64,000 nt of DNA, taken from contig NW_024037051.1 in the NCBI RefSeq assembly GCF_015706575.1, positions 1,736,001 through 1,800,000 on the forward strand. The letters run 5' to 3'. This document shows, one piece after another, positions 47,399-59,900 of the stretch. The notes under the pieces are model-generated. The model worked only from the letters and a program-made list of their open reading frames with translations. It had not been told where the DNA came from and ran no database searches. A program made the translations under genes and the position numbers. The number at the start of each line of letters is the position of its first letter. Within the stretch, counting starts at the first letter, position 1. The stretch comes from Patiria miniata (lineage: Eukaryota > Echinodermata > Asteroidea > Valvatida > Asterinidae).

Positions 47399-48176
47399 GG
47401 GTCCTACTAAAGCGCGTCAACAAGCGTCAACAAGCGTTAACAAGCGTCAACAAGCGTCAACAAGTTTTAGTAGTCGTTAAGTGCGCGTCAACAAATTTTG
47501 TATAGGCCTTTGAACAATAAAAACAGCTTTATATGGTAGAAAAAGCAATAATGAACATCTTCTGCATATCAATTAAAGTTAAAATTACTTAAAAAGTGGT
47601 TTTCCAGCGCGAAATCTACGACGGGTTTTTCGGTTTAGTATTGGCCGCCATCTTGTTTAAGATCTACATACTACGCATGCGTGGAGTGTACCATTCACGC
47701 ATAGGGGTTTCTTTATACGTTACGCTTAGGAATTAGGAAAACTATTTTTTTTTTCAATTATAAATTATGCAAAACTTGGTCACGGTACCTGGCTAATTAT
47801 TTGAAAAATATGCCGACTGACACTGTTCACAATGTCTGCCAAAAAATCCCAATGCAAAAACCAAACGAGGTTTCGCTAAGCGTAACGTATAAAGAAACCC
47901 CTATGCGTGAATGGTACACTCCACGCATGCGTAGTATGTAAATCTCAAACAAGATGGCGGCCAATACTAAACCGAAAAACCTGTCGTAGATTTCGTGCTG
48001 GAAAACCACTTTTTAAGTAATTTTAACTTTAATTGATATGCAGAAGATGTTCATTATTGCTTTTTCTACCATATAAAGCTGTTTTTATTGTTCAAAAGCC
48101 TATACAAAATTTGTTGACGCGCACTTAACGACTACTAAAACTTGTTGACGCTTGTTGACGCGCTTTAGTAGGACCG
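47399..48176. mobile_element. Hairpin element in the gene spacer, 8-bp target duplication
   Basis: Arms of about 310-330 bases, about 95% identical, around a spacer of about 140 bases. TACTGTAC flanks both sides (47391-47398, 48177-48184). The left arm has five CAAGCGTCAA-type units where the right has two. Confidence 0.85.
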
Positions 48177-48245
48177 TACTGTACTGCTGAACCACATTGC
48201 CAACCATCTGACCATGCATGGTCAACGCGTGGGGGTGGCATTCAC

Positions 48246-49460
48246 TGATTGGAAACAGGTCAACTCGTACGTGAACCAACTCGTACGCGAGTCAACTCGT
48301 ACGCGGATTGGTCAACTCGTATGCGAGACAACTCGTACGCGAACCAACTCGTACGCGAGCCAACTCGTACGCGAGCCAACTCGTACGCGAACCAACTCGT
48401 ACGCGAACCAACTCGTACGCGAACCAACTCGTACGCGGGCCGTTTTAGGAGTGGTTTCGAGGATTGGGTTGGCATGGTTGGGAAGAATTTGGGAATAGTG
48501 TGACGGGTAGTCCGGAGTCAATGTGTGACCGTTGTGTGTGATTGGGAGTGAACCCGTGAATGATGATAATAAAGTAACTGATTGTTTTATTTTACAAAAT
48601 ATAATTTGGAGACATAATAATTAGGACTAAAAAAATTATCGGACCCAAGCAAAAAATTAATTTTCTGACCCAAGAAAATCGCATTTGACCCAAGAAACCT
48701 CGCATTTCCGGTGAAATTATATAAAATTCTGATTTTAACAAAAAATAAAAATCAACTCCCCATTTTTTCTTTTTTTACAAAATATTATTTGGATATATAA
48801 TAATTAGGACTAAAAAACTATCTGACCCAAGCAAAAAACTGGCGGACACTGTCCGTACAACCATGGAGGAAGGAATTGTATAAGCATGCGTGATGCTATA
48901 TTCCTTTTTTTATAGTAGCTCCTTTTTATACAATAGACCTCGCAAATATCGGTGTTTTCTTGTCATTTTACTTGTCTAACCAACCAGCAGTTGTACCGCG
49001 GCATACACAGGTTACAGCGATTCAATCATGCATTCTTTATACAGTGCGCGGTGCGGCGGGAACCAATCATACTGGTTATCGCGAAGACAACTTCCCAATC
49101 AATCGAGCGAACTTGTAAAAAAACAAACAAACGCAGAATTCTTCTCTAAAAAATCGCGAATGTAAGTAGCACTGGCGGATTCAAAAATCAACTACATTTA
49201 ATTTGAAAATCTCAACCTTTCAGAAAAGGTAAAATTATGCCGACCTACCGTACCGAACCTAATTTCATCTGTCCATGTGAGCTAAACCAATCGTCTAACC
49301 TCACGCGTACGAGTTGGTCCGCGTACGAGTTGGTCCGCGTACGAGTCGGTCCGCATACGAGTTGGTCCGCGTACGAGTCGGTTCGCGTACGAATTGACCC
49401 GCGTACGAGTTGGTCGCGTACGAGTTGGTTCGCGTACGAGTTGACCTGTATTCCACTGAT
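48246..49460. mobile_element. Foldback element with 16-bp CAACTCGTACGCGAAC arrays
   Basis: About 11 head-to-tail 16-bp units (48258-48436) face an inverted array of about nine units (49304-49446). Outer ends share ACAGGTCAACTCGTACG. ATTCACTGATT and ATTCCACTGATT stand outside left and right, an imperfect possible target duplication. The loop holds an about 190-bp tandem pair (48590-48850). No transposase seen. Confidence 0.78.
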
Positions 49461-49484
49461 TCAGCTTAGCTTCACACGGTATCA

Positions 49485-50274
49485 GGTCAACTCGGACCCA
49501 AACCAAGTCGGACCCATGCCAACTCGGACCCATGCCAACTCGGACCCACACCAACTCGGACCCACTACCAACTCGGACCCACTACCAACTCGGACCCACG
49601 ACCAACTCGGACCTGCGACCAACTCGGACCCACCACCAACTCGGACCCACTACCAACTCGGACCCAAGCACGACCAACTCGGACCCAGCAATGACTCAAT
49701 CATTAGTTTCAGAGATTATATTTATAGGTGATCTTAATGTTAGTGCTTATATAGTGAAGATATTCTGTAATTATATTGGGCAGAATGGGGCTTTTAGTTT
49801 TGTTGTTTTCTTGTATTGCAGCTGTGTGGAGCGCTATTTTATGATGTGTACAGTAATACTGTTGCTTAAACGCTTATCGTTTTGAACGTCATAAAACTAA
49901 ACGTGCTTAGCTTAACAAAAATGTTATACTGCTGCAATACAGATATGAGATAATTTACCTTACAATTACAATGAAAATGTATACTAAACAGCATCACTGT
50001 AATAACAGATGAGAAGTGGACAAACTTTATGAAATGAATGATTGAAAACGATGTCGAATGATTGAAAACGATGGGTCCGAGTTGGTCATGCATGGGTCCG
50101 AGTTGGTAGTGGGTCCGAGTTGGTTGTAGGTCCGAGTTGGTAGTGGGTCCGAGTTGGTCGTGGGTCCGAGTTGGTAGTGGGTCCGAGTTGGCATGGGTCC
50201 GAGTTGGTAGTGGGTCCGAGTTGGCATGGGTCCGAGTTGGCTTGGGTCCGAGTTGGTTTGGGTCCGAGTTGGAT
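49485..50274. mobile_element. Foldback element with CAACTCGGACCCA arrays
   Basis: About 12 units of 16-18 bp (CAACTCGGACCCACTAC) at 49486-49690 face an inverted array at 50073-50270. CTTCACACGGTA (49470-49481) and CTTCACACACGGTA (50282-50295) lie outside. Same design and core CAACTCG as its neighbour 25 bp away but a different unit. Confidence 0.78.
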
Positions 50275-50966
50275 CGAAACCCTTCACACACGGTACGTGG
50301 TGTGCGCACAAGCCATGCAAGCCGTCACGCCACGGCTACGCTGGTCATTTTTTCAGGCATCACGCTTTCTTTATAAATAAACTCAGCTTCGCCATTTCAA
50401 TCAGGTTTTGAGTCCATAACTCTTCATTAATTCATAATCAATATCAGTACAACACATACAGAGCACAAACCTGCAATTTTTAAGTGAATTATGCCATGTA
50501 CGTCCCCGCCGTGCCAGATAAAAAAATTGTCGATGATTTTTAATGTTTATCTAGATTGTGGTATCGATTCTTCGTTCTCGATTTCTCACTTTCGATGCGT
50601 TTTATTGTAGATCGAACCTAACTGTTTAGGGCTTGAACATTGCAATATTGTCCCATTTTACAAAATAACCGTACTACAAATAGTGTTGTATACTGTGCCC
50701 AATAATTTCCCTTTGAATCTAGAATTTGTTAAAATGATCATTGTTTCATTTTCAAGAAAGATATTATGATTTTTATGTCTTTTCGAAATTATATTGTGTT
50801 AGTATCGATACTTTATGGTACCGAAAAAAAAGGAAATATGTTAAATAGTCAGGTACCTCTATTATATGATTATTAGTTGTACAAAACTGCCTTACTGAGT
50901 CCAGGAAATGATCATGCATATTCGCTGTCAATAAACGTAGCATCAGACATCGAGGGGACATCGAAG

Positions 50967-50969
50967 ATG
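50967..50969 (+). CDS. FCF1: FCF1 exon 1: ATG only
   Basis: The reading frame of exon 2 needs a Met supplied by an upstream exon that ends exactly after ATG, as I recall for human FCF1. GAAG-ATG|GTAAGAAC here is the best such ATG-donor junction between the two genes. Other ATG|GT words have weaker donors. The position is inference. Confidence 0.6.
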
Positions 50970-53900
50970 GTAAGAACTTACTAGGTGGAAAATTGTTTTC
51001 TAAAACATAATCAGTGGATTACATTAGTAAACATGGTGAAACTAAAAAATCGACTTCGAAAGAACAAACAAACATGACGAACAATACAATCGAACAATCA
51101 CCAAACGAACAGCTAATTTTAGTTACTGAAAGTCTGAATACTGAACCCCAAGGCCCAACCACCAATCCACCATGTCCACGTGCGCGAAGTGCGGTGATTT
51201 TTTTGTAGCGGTGGCTGGCCAGCAGGGTGACCGTAAGGTCATGGCCAAATTCTGCCAAATGCACTTCAAAAATTCTGTCAAATTTGTCAAAATCTGCCAA
51301 ATTTCCATGAATTACTCGAAATACACTATAAAAAAAGGCAGTGGATATTTTGCCGGAGACGGCAAACCTTCAGTAAACGTTAGTTTGCCGGATATGCACT
51401 GAACATGCGCAGTTACTGTTTTTTTGTACTTAAATTGTTAAAACATTTTTCCGGTGACAAATTTTAGTCTGGCTCCATGCCAATATTATTGTTGTATTTT
51501 TGTATTAACAAGATGGGAATCAGACCATTTTATAATTTCGGACTTTATTTCCCTTTAAAAAAAATCCTCCAGAGCCACAAATCTGAAAAAGAAAAAGTAA
51601 TAGGCCTACTCTGCAATAAAATGTTTAAGACATATTAAAATAATAAAAGAAGAATATTCTTATTTATTTGGGGGAAAAAAAAAAAACCTTAAAATTGTGG
51701 CGGGGGTCAGGATTCGAACTCGGGACATCCCACTCACTTAGGGCTATTGCTTAACCACTGCACCGACTGTGCTACACAACTTTGGTGGGAATTTAATACA
51801 TATTATAATTCAGCCCTATCTTAAAGAGTACAGCGCCCTCTGTTGATATGGATTGCAGCCGGCAAAGCTTTAGTAAACGTTAGTTTGCCGGCGTTACCTC
51901 CGGCAAAATATACACTACCATAAAAAAAACACTTAAAATCACATGCAGACATGGCAGATGTTGTAATATTGCCTAAATTAAGGTTAAGATTACATTTAAA
52001 CAATCTAAATAGTCACTCATAGTCACTCATATAGTCACTCATATAATGGATTAATGGTGTTATATGAAATTGCGTAAATGTCAGTCAATATGAGGTTGCA
52101 TCACGACAAAATCCGGTTCCCAGTGAACCTCAGCACATAGACAAGGCAACCTGTCCTATTTTGCAAGGGTTTGTTTGAAAAGATTGAAGCTTTTTTAAAC
52201 AAGTGACTTGTACCTTTTTTTCAAATTTGCTATGTTTTTCTGTCAAATAACCATTCTTGCTGAAATAATTCTGATAGAAATCTGTCAAAAAAAATCTATT
52301 CTGTCAAACTCATTTTTTTAACAATACAAAAAATCTGTCAAAGTTAGCGGAAAATGGGCTAAAACGGTCACTGTGCTGGCCAGGGTCGGGTGAGGAAGGT
52401 TTGTGTTAGGGAGTTGAGCACTTTTTGAATTTTATTTTAGAACCCTAGAAAATTTGGTATCACTGGAAAGAGAATCACACGACAAAATCAACAACAGTTA
52501 AATCATTTTCATACGAGCTTGCGTTTCGGAGATACAACAATTTAAATGGCAAAATTCAATGAAAACAAACCTGTATTTTTTTGTGTCAAAATATTATTTT
52601 AACACCTCTAAATTTCCCCACAAAACTCCAAACTTATCAAAGTGTTTAATATCATAGGAATCCTTATTAAATAAACAGTAGTTTGATTTCTGAATCATCT
52701 TTTTATCTCTCATTACAAAAAAAGTTATGATTTTTTTTTTTCCCTCATTAAACAACGCACGATTGTCCGACATGTCCGAGCCATGTCTAGGCCCACACCG
52801 CGATGCGATCACACAGCCTGCCGTAACAGCCGGCTAAAAACGGGAGTGAAACGGGAGGGGGGTGGACATTGGCACTTGGGAGGGTTATTTATACACAAGA
52901 GCCTAGGCTTTGGAGCTAATTTTAATGCCATTAAATTTGTCTTGCAAATCTCGTTCTGTTGATAGCTAATTTGCGACAAGTTTCTCCAAAAAACGAAAAA
53001 CGCCGGACTCCCTATCATCACTGGGAGTCCAATGAAAACACCTAGGCCTATATCTGTAACCCCGCAAAAGTAGCAGTCTTCAAATGATGATAATTACATT
53101 AGAATTTTGAATCTTCCAAAACATGAAATAAGTTATCGTATAACAAAAGAAAAAGAAGTCTATCATTGTCTAGATCTAGATTTTAATTCACAAGTATTAC
53201 TGAAATATTTCTCGGAATAAAATGTCAACAAATGGTGGTACGCAATAGTACATTTGTACGTAGACAGATTGGACCTCGCTTAACACAATGCTGTTGAAAA
53301 CGATGTCAGCATGTTTGGCACACTCGGCCGCCACTCTTACAGACACCGACACCCAAAATTCACCTCATTAAAGTGGCATATTAAACTCCGAAACACAAGG
53401 GCTGCACTACGGAGCTACTTTTAACCCTCCGACGCAGAAACTAGCCCTTTTGGGGACCCAATTTGGTTAATTACCTTAATTAAAAAAAAAATTTCCAACC
53501 AATTCTGGTGATCTTCCATCTAATCCTAGCCAGAGACACCCACTACGGATATATGCAGTCACCTTTAGTGTGTGACCCCGGGTCAGGCATATCTGAGCCT
53601 GACAACCTGGGCTGCCCATATACACGTGCACAAAACAAAGTCACTTGCGGGTAGCCAAGTGCACGACTTGACCACAGACTATGTATACAACATCTGTTTC
53701 CTGTCAATGACCTCCTTATTTATAGTCTACAGACATGTCGAGATTGTATACATATAGATACTGTGTTGTGTAGCCTCGAACCAAGGCGCTAAATATCTGG
53801 GTCCCCGGAGGGACCCCTTACTGTAAGCGTGTTAGTAAATGTGCTTTCTGCGTCGGAGGGTTAATGCCATTAAATCTGTCTTGCAAGTCTCGTTCCGTTG

Positions 53901-56900
53901 ATAGCCAATTTTTGACAAGTTTCTCAACATAAACGAAAAACGCTGGACTCCCTATCACTTGTCATGCTTGTATAACCGTCCTTCCTTAGCCTAGCTCCTA
54001 GGAGCACCAGGCTGAGTGTAGGCATGAAGGCAAGTTGTGGGTGCAAAGTTTAGCGCCCTTTTTAGCCCTATTCTGTGTCTAATATAAAATGTTCGTGCTT
54101 CCTCACAGAATGGGACTATAGAATTGGCGCCTTCATAAGCCCAACAATAATTATGCACATCTGTCCCAATCACTCATCCATGACATGCTTCCATGTCTTA
54201 ATAATTCCTCACACAATCTACTTGTGGTCTGGGCCTCTGCTCCTCCAGGTATCCAACACTCAACTCAAGGTACTGCTAGAGGATATTTTAAAAAGGGAAA
54301 ATGAATTTGACATTTTCTTTGAAGTTTATGTATTATGTACGTGAATGGAATATCAAAATTATTTCACTTAATTAAAATAGCATGTGCAAAATTATTTTGC
54401 TATCATTGGTTTTATTGTATTTAATTATTCCAAAGACCATTCTACAAGATCATCCATGCTTGTGTGAACAACACAAATGTAAATTATCATCACCTTCATA
54501 GCATTCTAGCACACTTTTAGGGCTGGCATGGGTGGCTTGTGCTTAAAGCGCTCGCCTCTCACCAAGGTGACCATGGTTCGAATCCTTGCCGCGGATCAGA
54601 TGTGAGAAGAGTTGTGCGTTGGTTCTCTCCTGTGCCACAAGGGTTTTTCTCCGGGCCCACCGGTTTTCCTCCCTCCGGAAAAATCAAACACTTTCGATCT
54701 CGGGCTGTGCTCCGTGGTCATATATGGGTCGATGTGGCTGGCAGCCATAGGCGCCTTTACGTGCCAGCGGCCCGACCACGTTGTGGCCGCGTCCTTCGCA
54801 ATTCAGCATATCAGCTCGTGTATTAAAAGATGATTAGCCTCTTAAATTATTATATTCTTCTCTTGTTTTTAAATGATCATGTGTTTTATGTTCATGTATT
54901 TCAGGGGAAGGACAAAAGAACCAAGAAATATGCTGCCATGAAACGAATGATATCTTTGCGTGATGCCAGAATGTAAGTATCTGCTTGTGTTGTTTGTTGA
55001 ATCCATCACAAGTCCTAACAAATCTATCACAAGTTCTTGTATTCACAAGTACAAGTCACTAACTTTTTCAATGAACTACTGCGAAGGCATTCCTTTGTTA
55101 TTGTTCAGCCATGTCAGCCAGTGTTAACATGGCTATTTATGTGTGACTGAACTTTTGAATTGACTAGTGATTAAACTATGACTGGATTTGTGGGAGCCAG
55201 TGACTGGGGTCTACACGTAAATGCTCCTTTGTAATTTCCTGAGTGAGTGAAATGTGTTATAAAGTTATCCGCAAAATTTAAATTGAAGTCGCTTTGGTAT
55301 AATTTAGTGAAACAGGGGCATCCCTCTTATAATTAGCTTATAATTAGCCAACCTGCTTGTAAACAGGGTATATATGTTGAAAGAAATATTGGCGAGAATT
55401 TCTCAAAAGTGACCTGGCCAACAGTAAACACACCCACAGCCTCATTGTCTCATATTGTATACTAACTTAAAAATGGGGGTGGGGTCTAACCATTCACATG
55501 GGGAGTTAAATATCCTGCAAAAACTCATAACTAAATGAACTAGCATTAGAGGTACATGTATATACTCTTTGAGGGTAAAGGAAGGTTACTGGCATACAAA
55601 AAATGCATAGGCAGTAACCTACTGGTGGGAGAAATTGAAGATTTAAAAACCCGGTTATCCTAATTTTCTTCAAACTGGATATCGGTTATCTGATTTCACA
55701 GAAGTTCATGTTCAGCCCACAAAAAGTGATGAGCGAGGTGCCGTAATGCCCTCCTAATGACTGGGTACAGTTTGCAAGATTCAATGTCCACTGGGCCTTG
55801 ACAAAAACACTCCAGAGCTGTGTAATAATGAACAAATGGGTGGGAACTCTCTGATAAGTCAAATAAGTAGGCTATTCATATACCAAGAAGACCACTAGCA
55901 AGTGAATGTTGTTACAATCACAGACCATGGAGCAAATTGGGGGATGTTCCAGGTGTTTTCTTTAGCTTGTGTCACAAAAAATGGAAGGCATAATTTTATT
56001 AAAGGTTGGTTTCGAATATCCAGTTTCTAAAATTGAAACCAAATAGTGCAATTCAAACCAAATTTTAACAAATCTGAATTTGAAATTTGAAGGTTTGCAT
56101 GGTGGAAAGATACTAAGACAATATGAGTTTACGGTAGCGCCATGTGAAGAACCACACATACTCACAAAATAGTTTTTTTCACATGGTGCTACCCCAAACT
56201 TATCTTGTCTTAAAATCTGAATATATATCACACCACTAGAGTAACCTCTTCTCTCTTCTAACAATCTCCAGACAGGACAAGGACAGACAGAAGAAGAAAG
56301 CACCGCCCAAATGGAAGCAAGATAAAGAGGCAAAGATCAAGGAACGGGAGGTCCCCCAGTACTCCTCGGCGCTCTTCTTCAAGTACAACACACAGTTGGG
56401 ACCGCCGTACTACGTGCTGGTGGATACCAACTTTGTCAATTTCTCCATCAAGAACAAAATTGACCTGGTCCAGGGAATGATGGACTGCCTCTATGCAAAA
56501 TGCAAGTGATGATTTTAGTTTTTTAATAAGGGAATAAATGTGTGCTCCGGAGGTTTTTATCACTCTGTTTAAGACCACTTAGAGTCTGGGTGCTGATAAT
56601 TACCCGAGCCGGAGGCGAGGGTAATTATCAGCACCCAGACTCTAGTGGTCTTAAACAGAGTGATAAATACCGACGGAGCACATATTTATTCCCATTCATA
56701 AATACCTTTTCGGTAAAAAAAAATCATATAATTCGTCCAAAACATCCCGATTTTGTTCAACAAATTCACTTTATGCTTTTTGAAACATCCCTCTTGCAAA
56801 ATAATGGAGTGTTCAGCTGGCGAGTAAGATGTAAACAACCCTTTGATGGAGATTGACGCGCGCATATCATGTTCTGCGCGATGTCGCGCAGAATGCACCT

Positions 56901-59900
56901 GGCGCGTTGCGTTTTGAATTTAGAACTATAAAATTCTGACTCCCTGGTAGTTTTGCGCATGCCTACGTGAGGATTGTGAACATTCAACCAATGAAACGAT
57001 AAGAGGCACTGGATTTTTAGGAGTCCACATTTTATTGTGACACTGGAAAAGTGTTTAAGCCCAGCTAGCCATGTCTTTATCATCCGTTTAATACCGGCCA
57101 CGTGACGGGCTCTCGACCAATAGAAATAGCTAAACTGTCTGAGGTATTTATGAATTCATAGTATTGCAGTGAGCCAGTCTGGTTGTCAAATTGCGCATGT
57201 GCACGATTTCACAATTTTTGCTTATAAAGGCACCAGATAATGCACACAAGTATATGGAGGATATACAGCACCCTCTTTAAAAACTGAGGGCACTACTTCA
57301 CAGCAAGAACTTTTTTGCAATTTGTTGGCATCAGTAATGATTTTGCAAGCATACGGCAAAATCTTTATCCCTTAAGGAAAATATTCAAATATTGATAAAC
57401 ATACGTACATGTATGTACACACGCAGTCCAAATACTAAACTGGTTCATTACTGATTCTTATACGAAATCTATTTGATATGATCAGTCTATCTGATTTGAT
57501 AATTTAAAAAGTCACTGCTGCAAACTATTGACCTAGTGGAGTGACCCGCTTGCACATTGTGTAGCGATCAAAGCACCAAGCCTTCCCAACGTTATTAGCC
57601 CTGTGTTACAACTGATTATGTAGTACCGGTAACTAACTGATAACGTATCACTAACCGATAATGTCACACAAATTGACCGATATTGTATCACTAACAGATA
57701 ATGTAACAAAAAATGACGGATACTGTAGTAAATGTTACTACACTATCAGTCAATTTTTGTTACGTTATCGGTTAGAACTGATAATGTAACAACAATTGAC
57801 TGATAGTGTAGTACATTTTACTACACTATCGGTCAATTTTGTGTTACATTATCAGTTAGTGATACAGTATCGGTTAATTTATGTGACATTATCCGTTTGG
57901 TGACATTATCAGTTGTAACACCCTGTGTGCACAGTGTTTTCAGAGGTATACACCTACTTAAAGGGAATATACAACATTTGCCAACATCAAAAAACACAAC
58001 TACCAAATTATTGTGAAGTACCTTACTGGACTGTTAGTGAATGACAGTCGAAAGCAACCTGTAAAATCATGGCACGTGGTGTGCTGTCATTTTCAAGAAA
58101 AGCCTGTATTTTTGTATCAATTTCCAACGCTGGTCGGCTGACCAGAGTTGGAAAAAACTGGCGCTTTTTTTTCAAATACTGCCCCCAATTTACCAGTTTG
58201 TCCGCATTTTGTTTGCAAATAGATTACACACCTGCATTCTGCCACATTCTGCCCCTATCCGCTCCGTTCACAAGTACCCCCTCACCGGCAAAGAAAGTAC
58301 AGTTGGGGATGACCGATCGAAGCCATCTTGCCTGACTGCAATTTTGCCGTGACGCGCGGCCGTACCACTGCGTGTACATAGTACAAATCCCCTGGTGTAC
58401 ATGCGTCATACACAAGGAACGGTTCTCGTCAACCAGCTAAATGTCCCACCCATGGGACGTCATTGCTAGGTAAAAGGGCGCCCTCTTTGGTTGGCGCATG
58501 GAACCCATTCTGGATCATTTTCAAGAACATTGTGATATACATTATATGGTTGTGCATCATCTTTCGCCTGGATTTTCATACAGTTTTTATACTTGTGTCC
58601 GTTGCAGGTATCCCATGCATAACAGACTGTGTGATGGCTGAGATTGAGAAACTAGGCAGGAAATACAACGTCGCTCTGCGGACGGTGAAAGATGAGAGAT
58701 TTGAACGATTACCCTGTTTGCATCAGGGGACGTATGCCGATGACTGCCTTGTACAGAGAGTAACACAGGTATGCTAAAAACAAAAATTAAGACTAGGTTT
58801 TCCCAGTAAAGCTTGACCCATAGATCTCAGTTAAAGACATTCTTTTTACTCGGTGATTCAGTTGGTCAGTCAGTCAGTGACTCAGTCAGTGGAAAATAGA
58901 CTCTCCTTTTGGGGTTACAAAAACACTCATCTATGGAGTTCTGAAGAAGCATTTTGAGTTGATGCGATCCTTATACTTTATGTCAGGATGACAGCATTTT
59001 ACAGATTAAATGTCAACATTCTATGGCAATTTACAAATAATGAAAATGTGAAAAGAATCACAGTGTGAAGACATTCTTAATTGCAAATTTTCAGAACAAC
59101 AACTCCACAGCTGCAATTCTCAGTACTGTTTTTTTTTTTTTTTTTAGCAGAATGTTATAGACATGTTTCACACAGACCCAGTTTTATTATTCATCGTCTT
59201 TTTGTTGTTTTACAGCACAAGTGTTACATTGTTGCGACCTGTGACCGAGATCTCAAGAGGAGAATACGAAAAATCCCAGGAGTGCCCATCATGTTCCTCT
59301 CACAGAAAAGGTGGGTGCAGTAACGTCCAAACCTTGCAGTATCAGTTACTTTTCTGAAAGGTTTACCACCCGCTTCAGACTGGCGTTCAAAAGCTGGGCC
59401 GGACTAAACAGTTACACGAGCAACTTTGATTGACCCAAATAGATTATATATATTCTGGCAAAATGAGACAGAACTTGGCAGAGGTCCAAATGAGGATTTG
59501 CAGGTACATGTAATAGGAAAGAGAGTAAAATTCTCCTTACAATACTGTTTGTTGCACTTCAATTGGAAAGTCAGTTGACAAGTTATGGCTGTATATCAGT
59601 TGGCTGTTTATTGCTGATTCTGGCTGTTTATCGACATGTCAAGAAAGTAAATTACTGAGAAAAGGGCCTGTGAAGATTCAAGTTTTGTAGTTGAGAAAAA
59701 TATGAAATATGCTAATTGTTTTTCCTACTAACAACACCTTTATTCCACGATTTGTTAACTATTTCTTTAATATACATGTACATGTAGTAGACATATCAAA
59801 GATCAAAAATATCAATAAATCTGAAAAATAAAAAAAGAAAATCACTCCCATATAGGGTTGTTTTTCTTCATTTTTTTCCACTACGGGCTGGGTCCAGTTC

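Larger units (their letters stand above)
46120..50966. promoter_or_regulatory. Head-to-head AREL1/FCF1 spacer, candidate bidirectional promoter
   Basis: The two start codons diverge across 4.85 kb. Human AREL1 and FCF1 are also adjacent and divergent, with a much shorter gap. Because AREL1 exon 1 looks like an internal exon, its true first exon probably lies here, perhaps near 50.9 kb (a minus-strand CTCA|GTAAGG donor at about 50890-50897). Three hairpin elements fill 47.4-50.3 kb. 46120-47190 and 50275-50966 hold no recognised feature. No TATA box or CpG-rich core was confirmed. Confidence 0.5.

Noticed and set aside
48258-50274. Telomere-like or coding arrays with RT-rich and PT-rich peptides
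   Set aside because: Units are not telomeric and the arrays are inverted pairs; open frames are by-products.
56258-56578. Open frame on the minus strand
   Set aside because: Antisense shadow of FCF1 exon 3.
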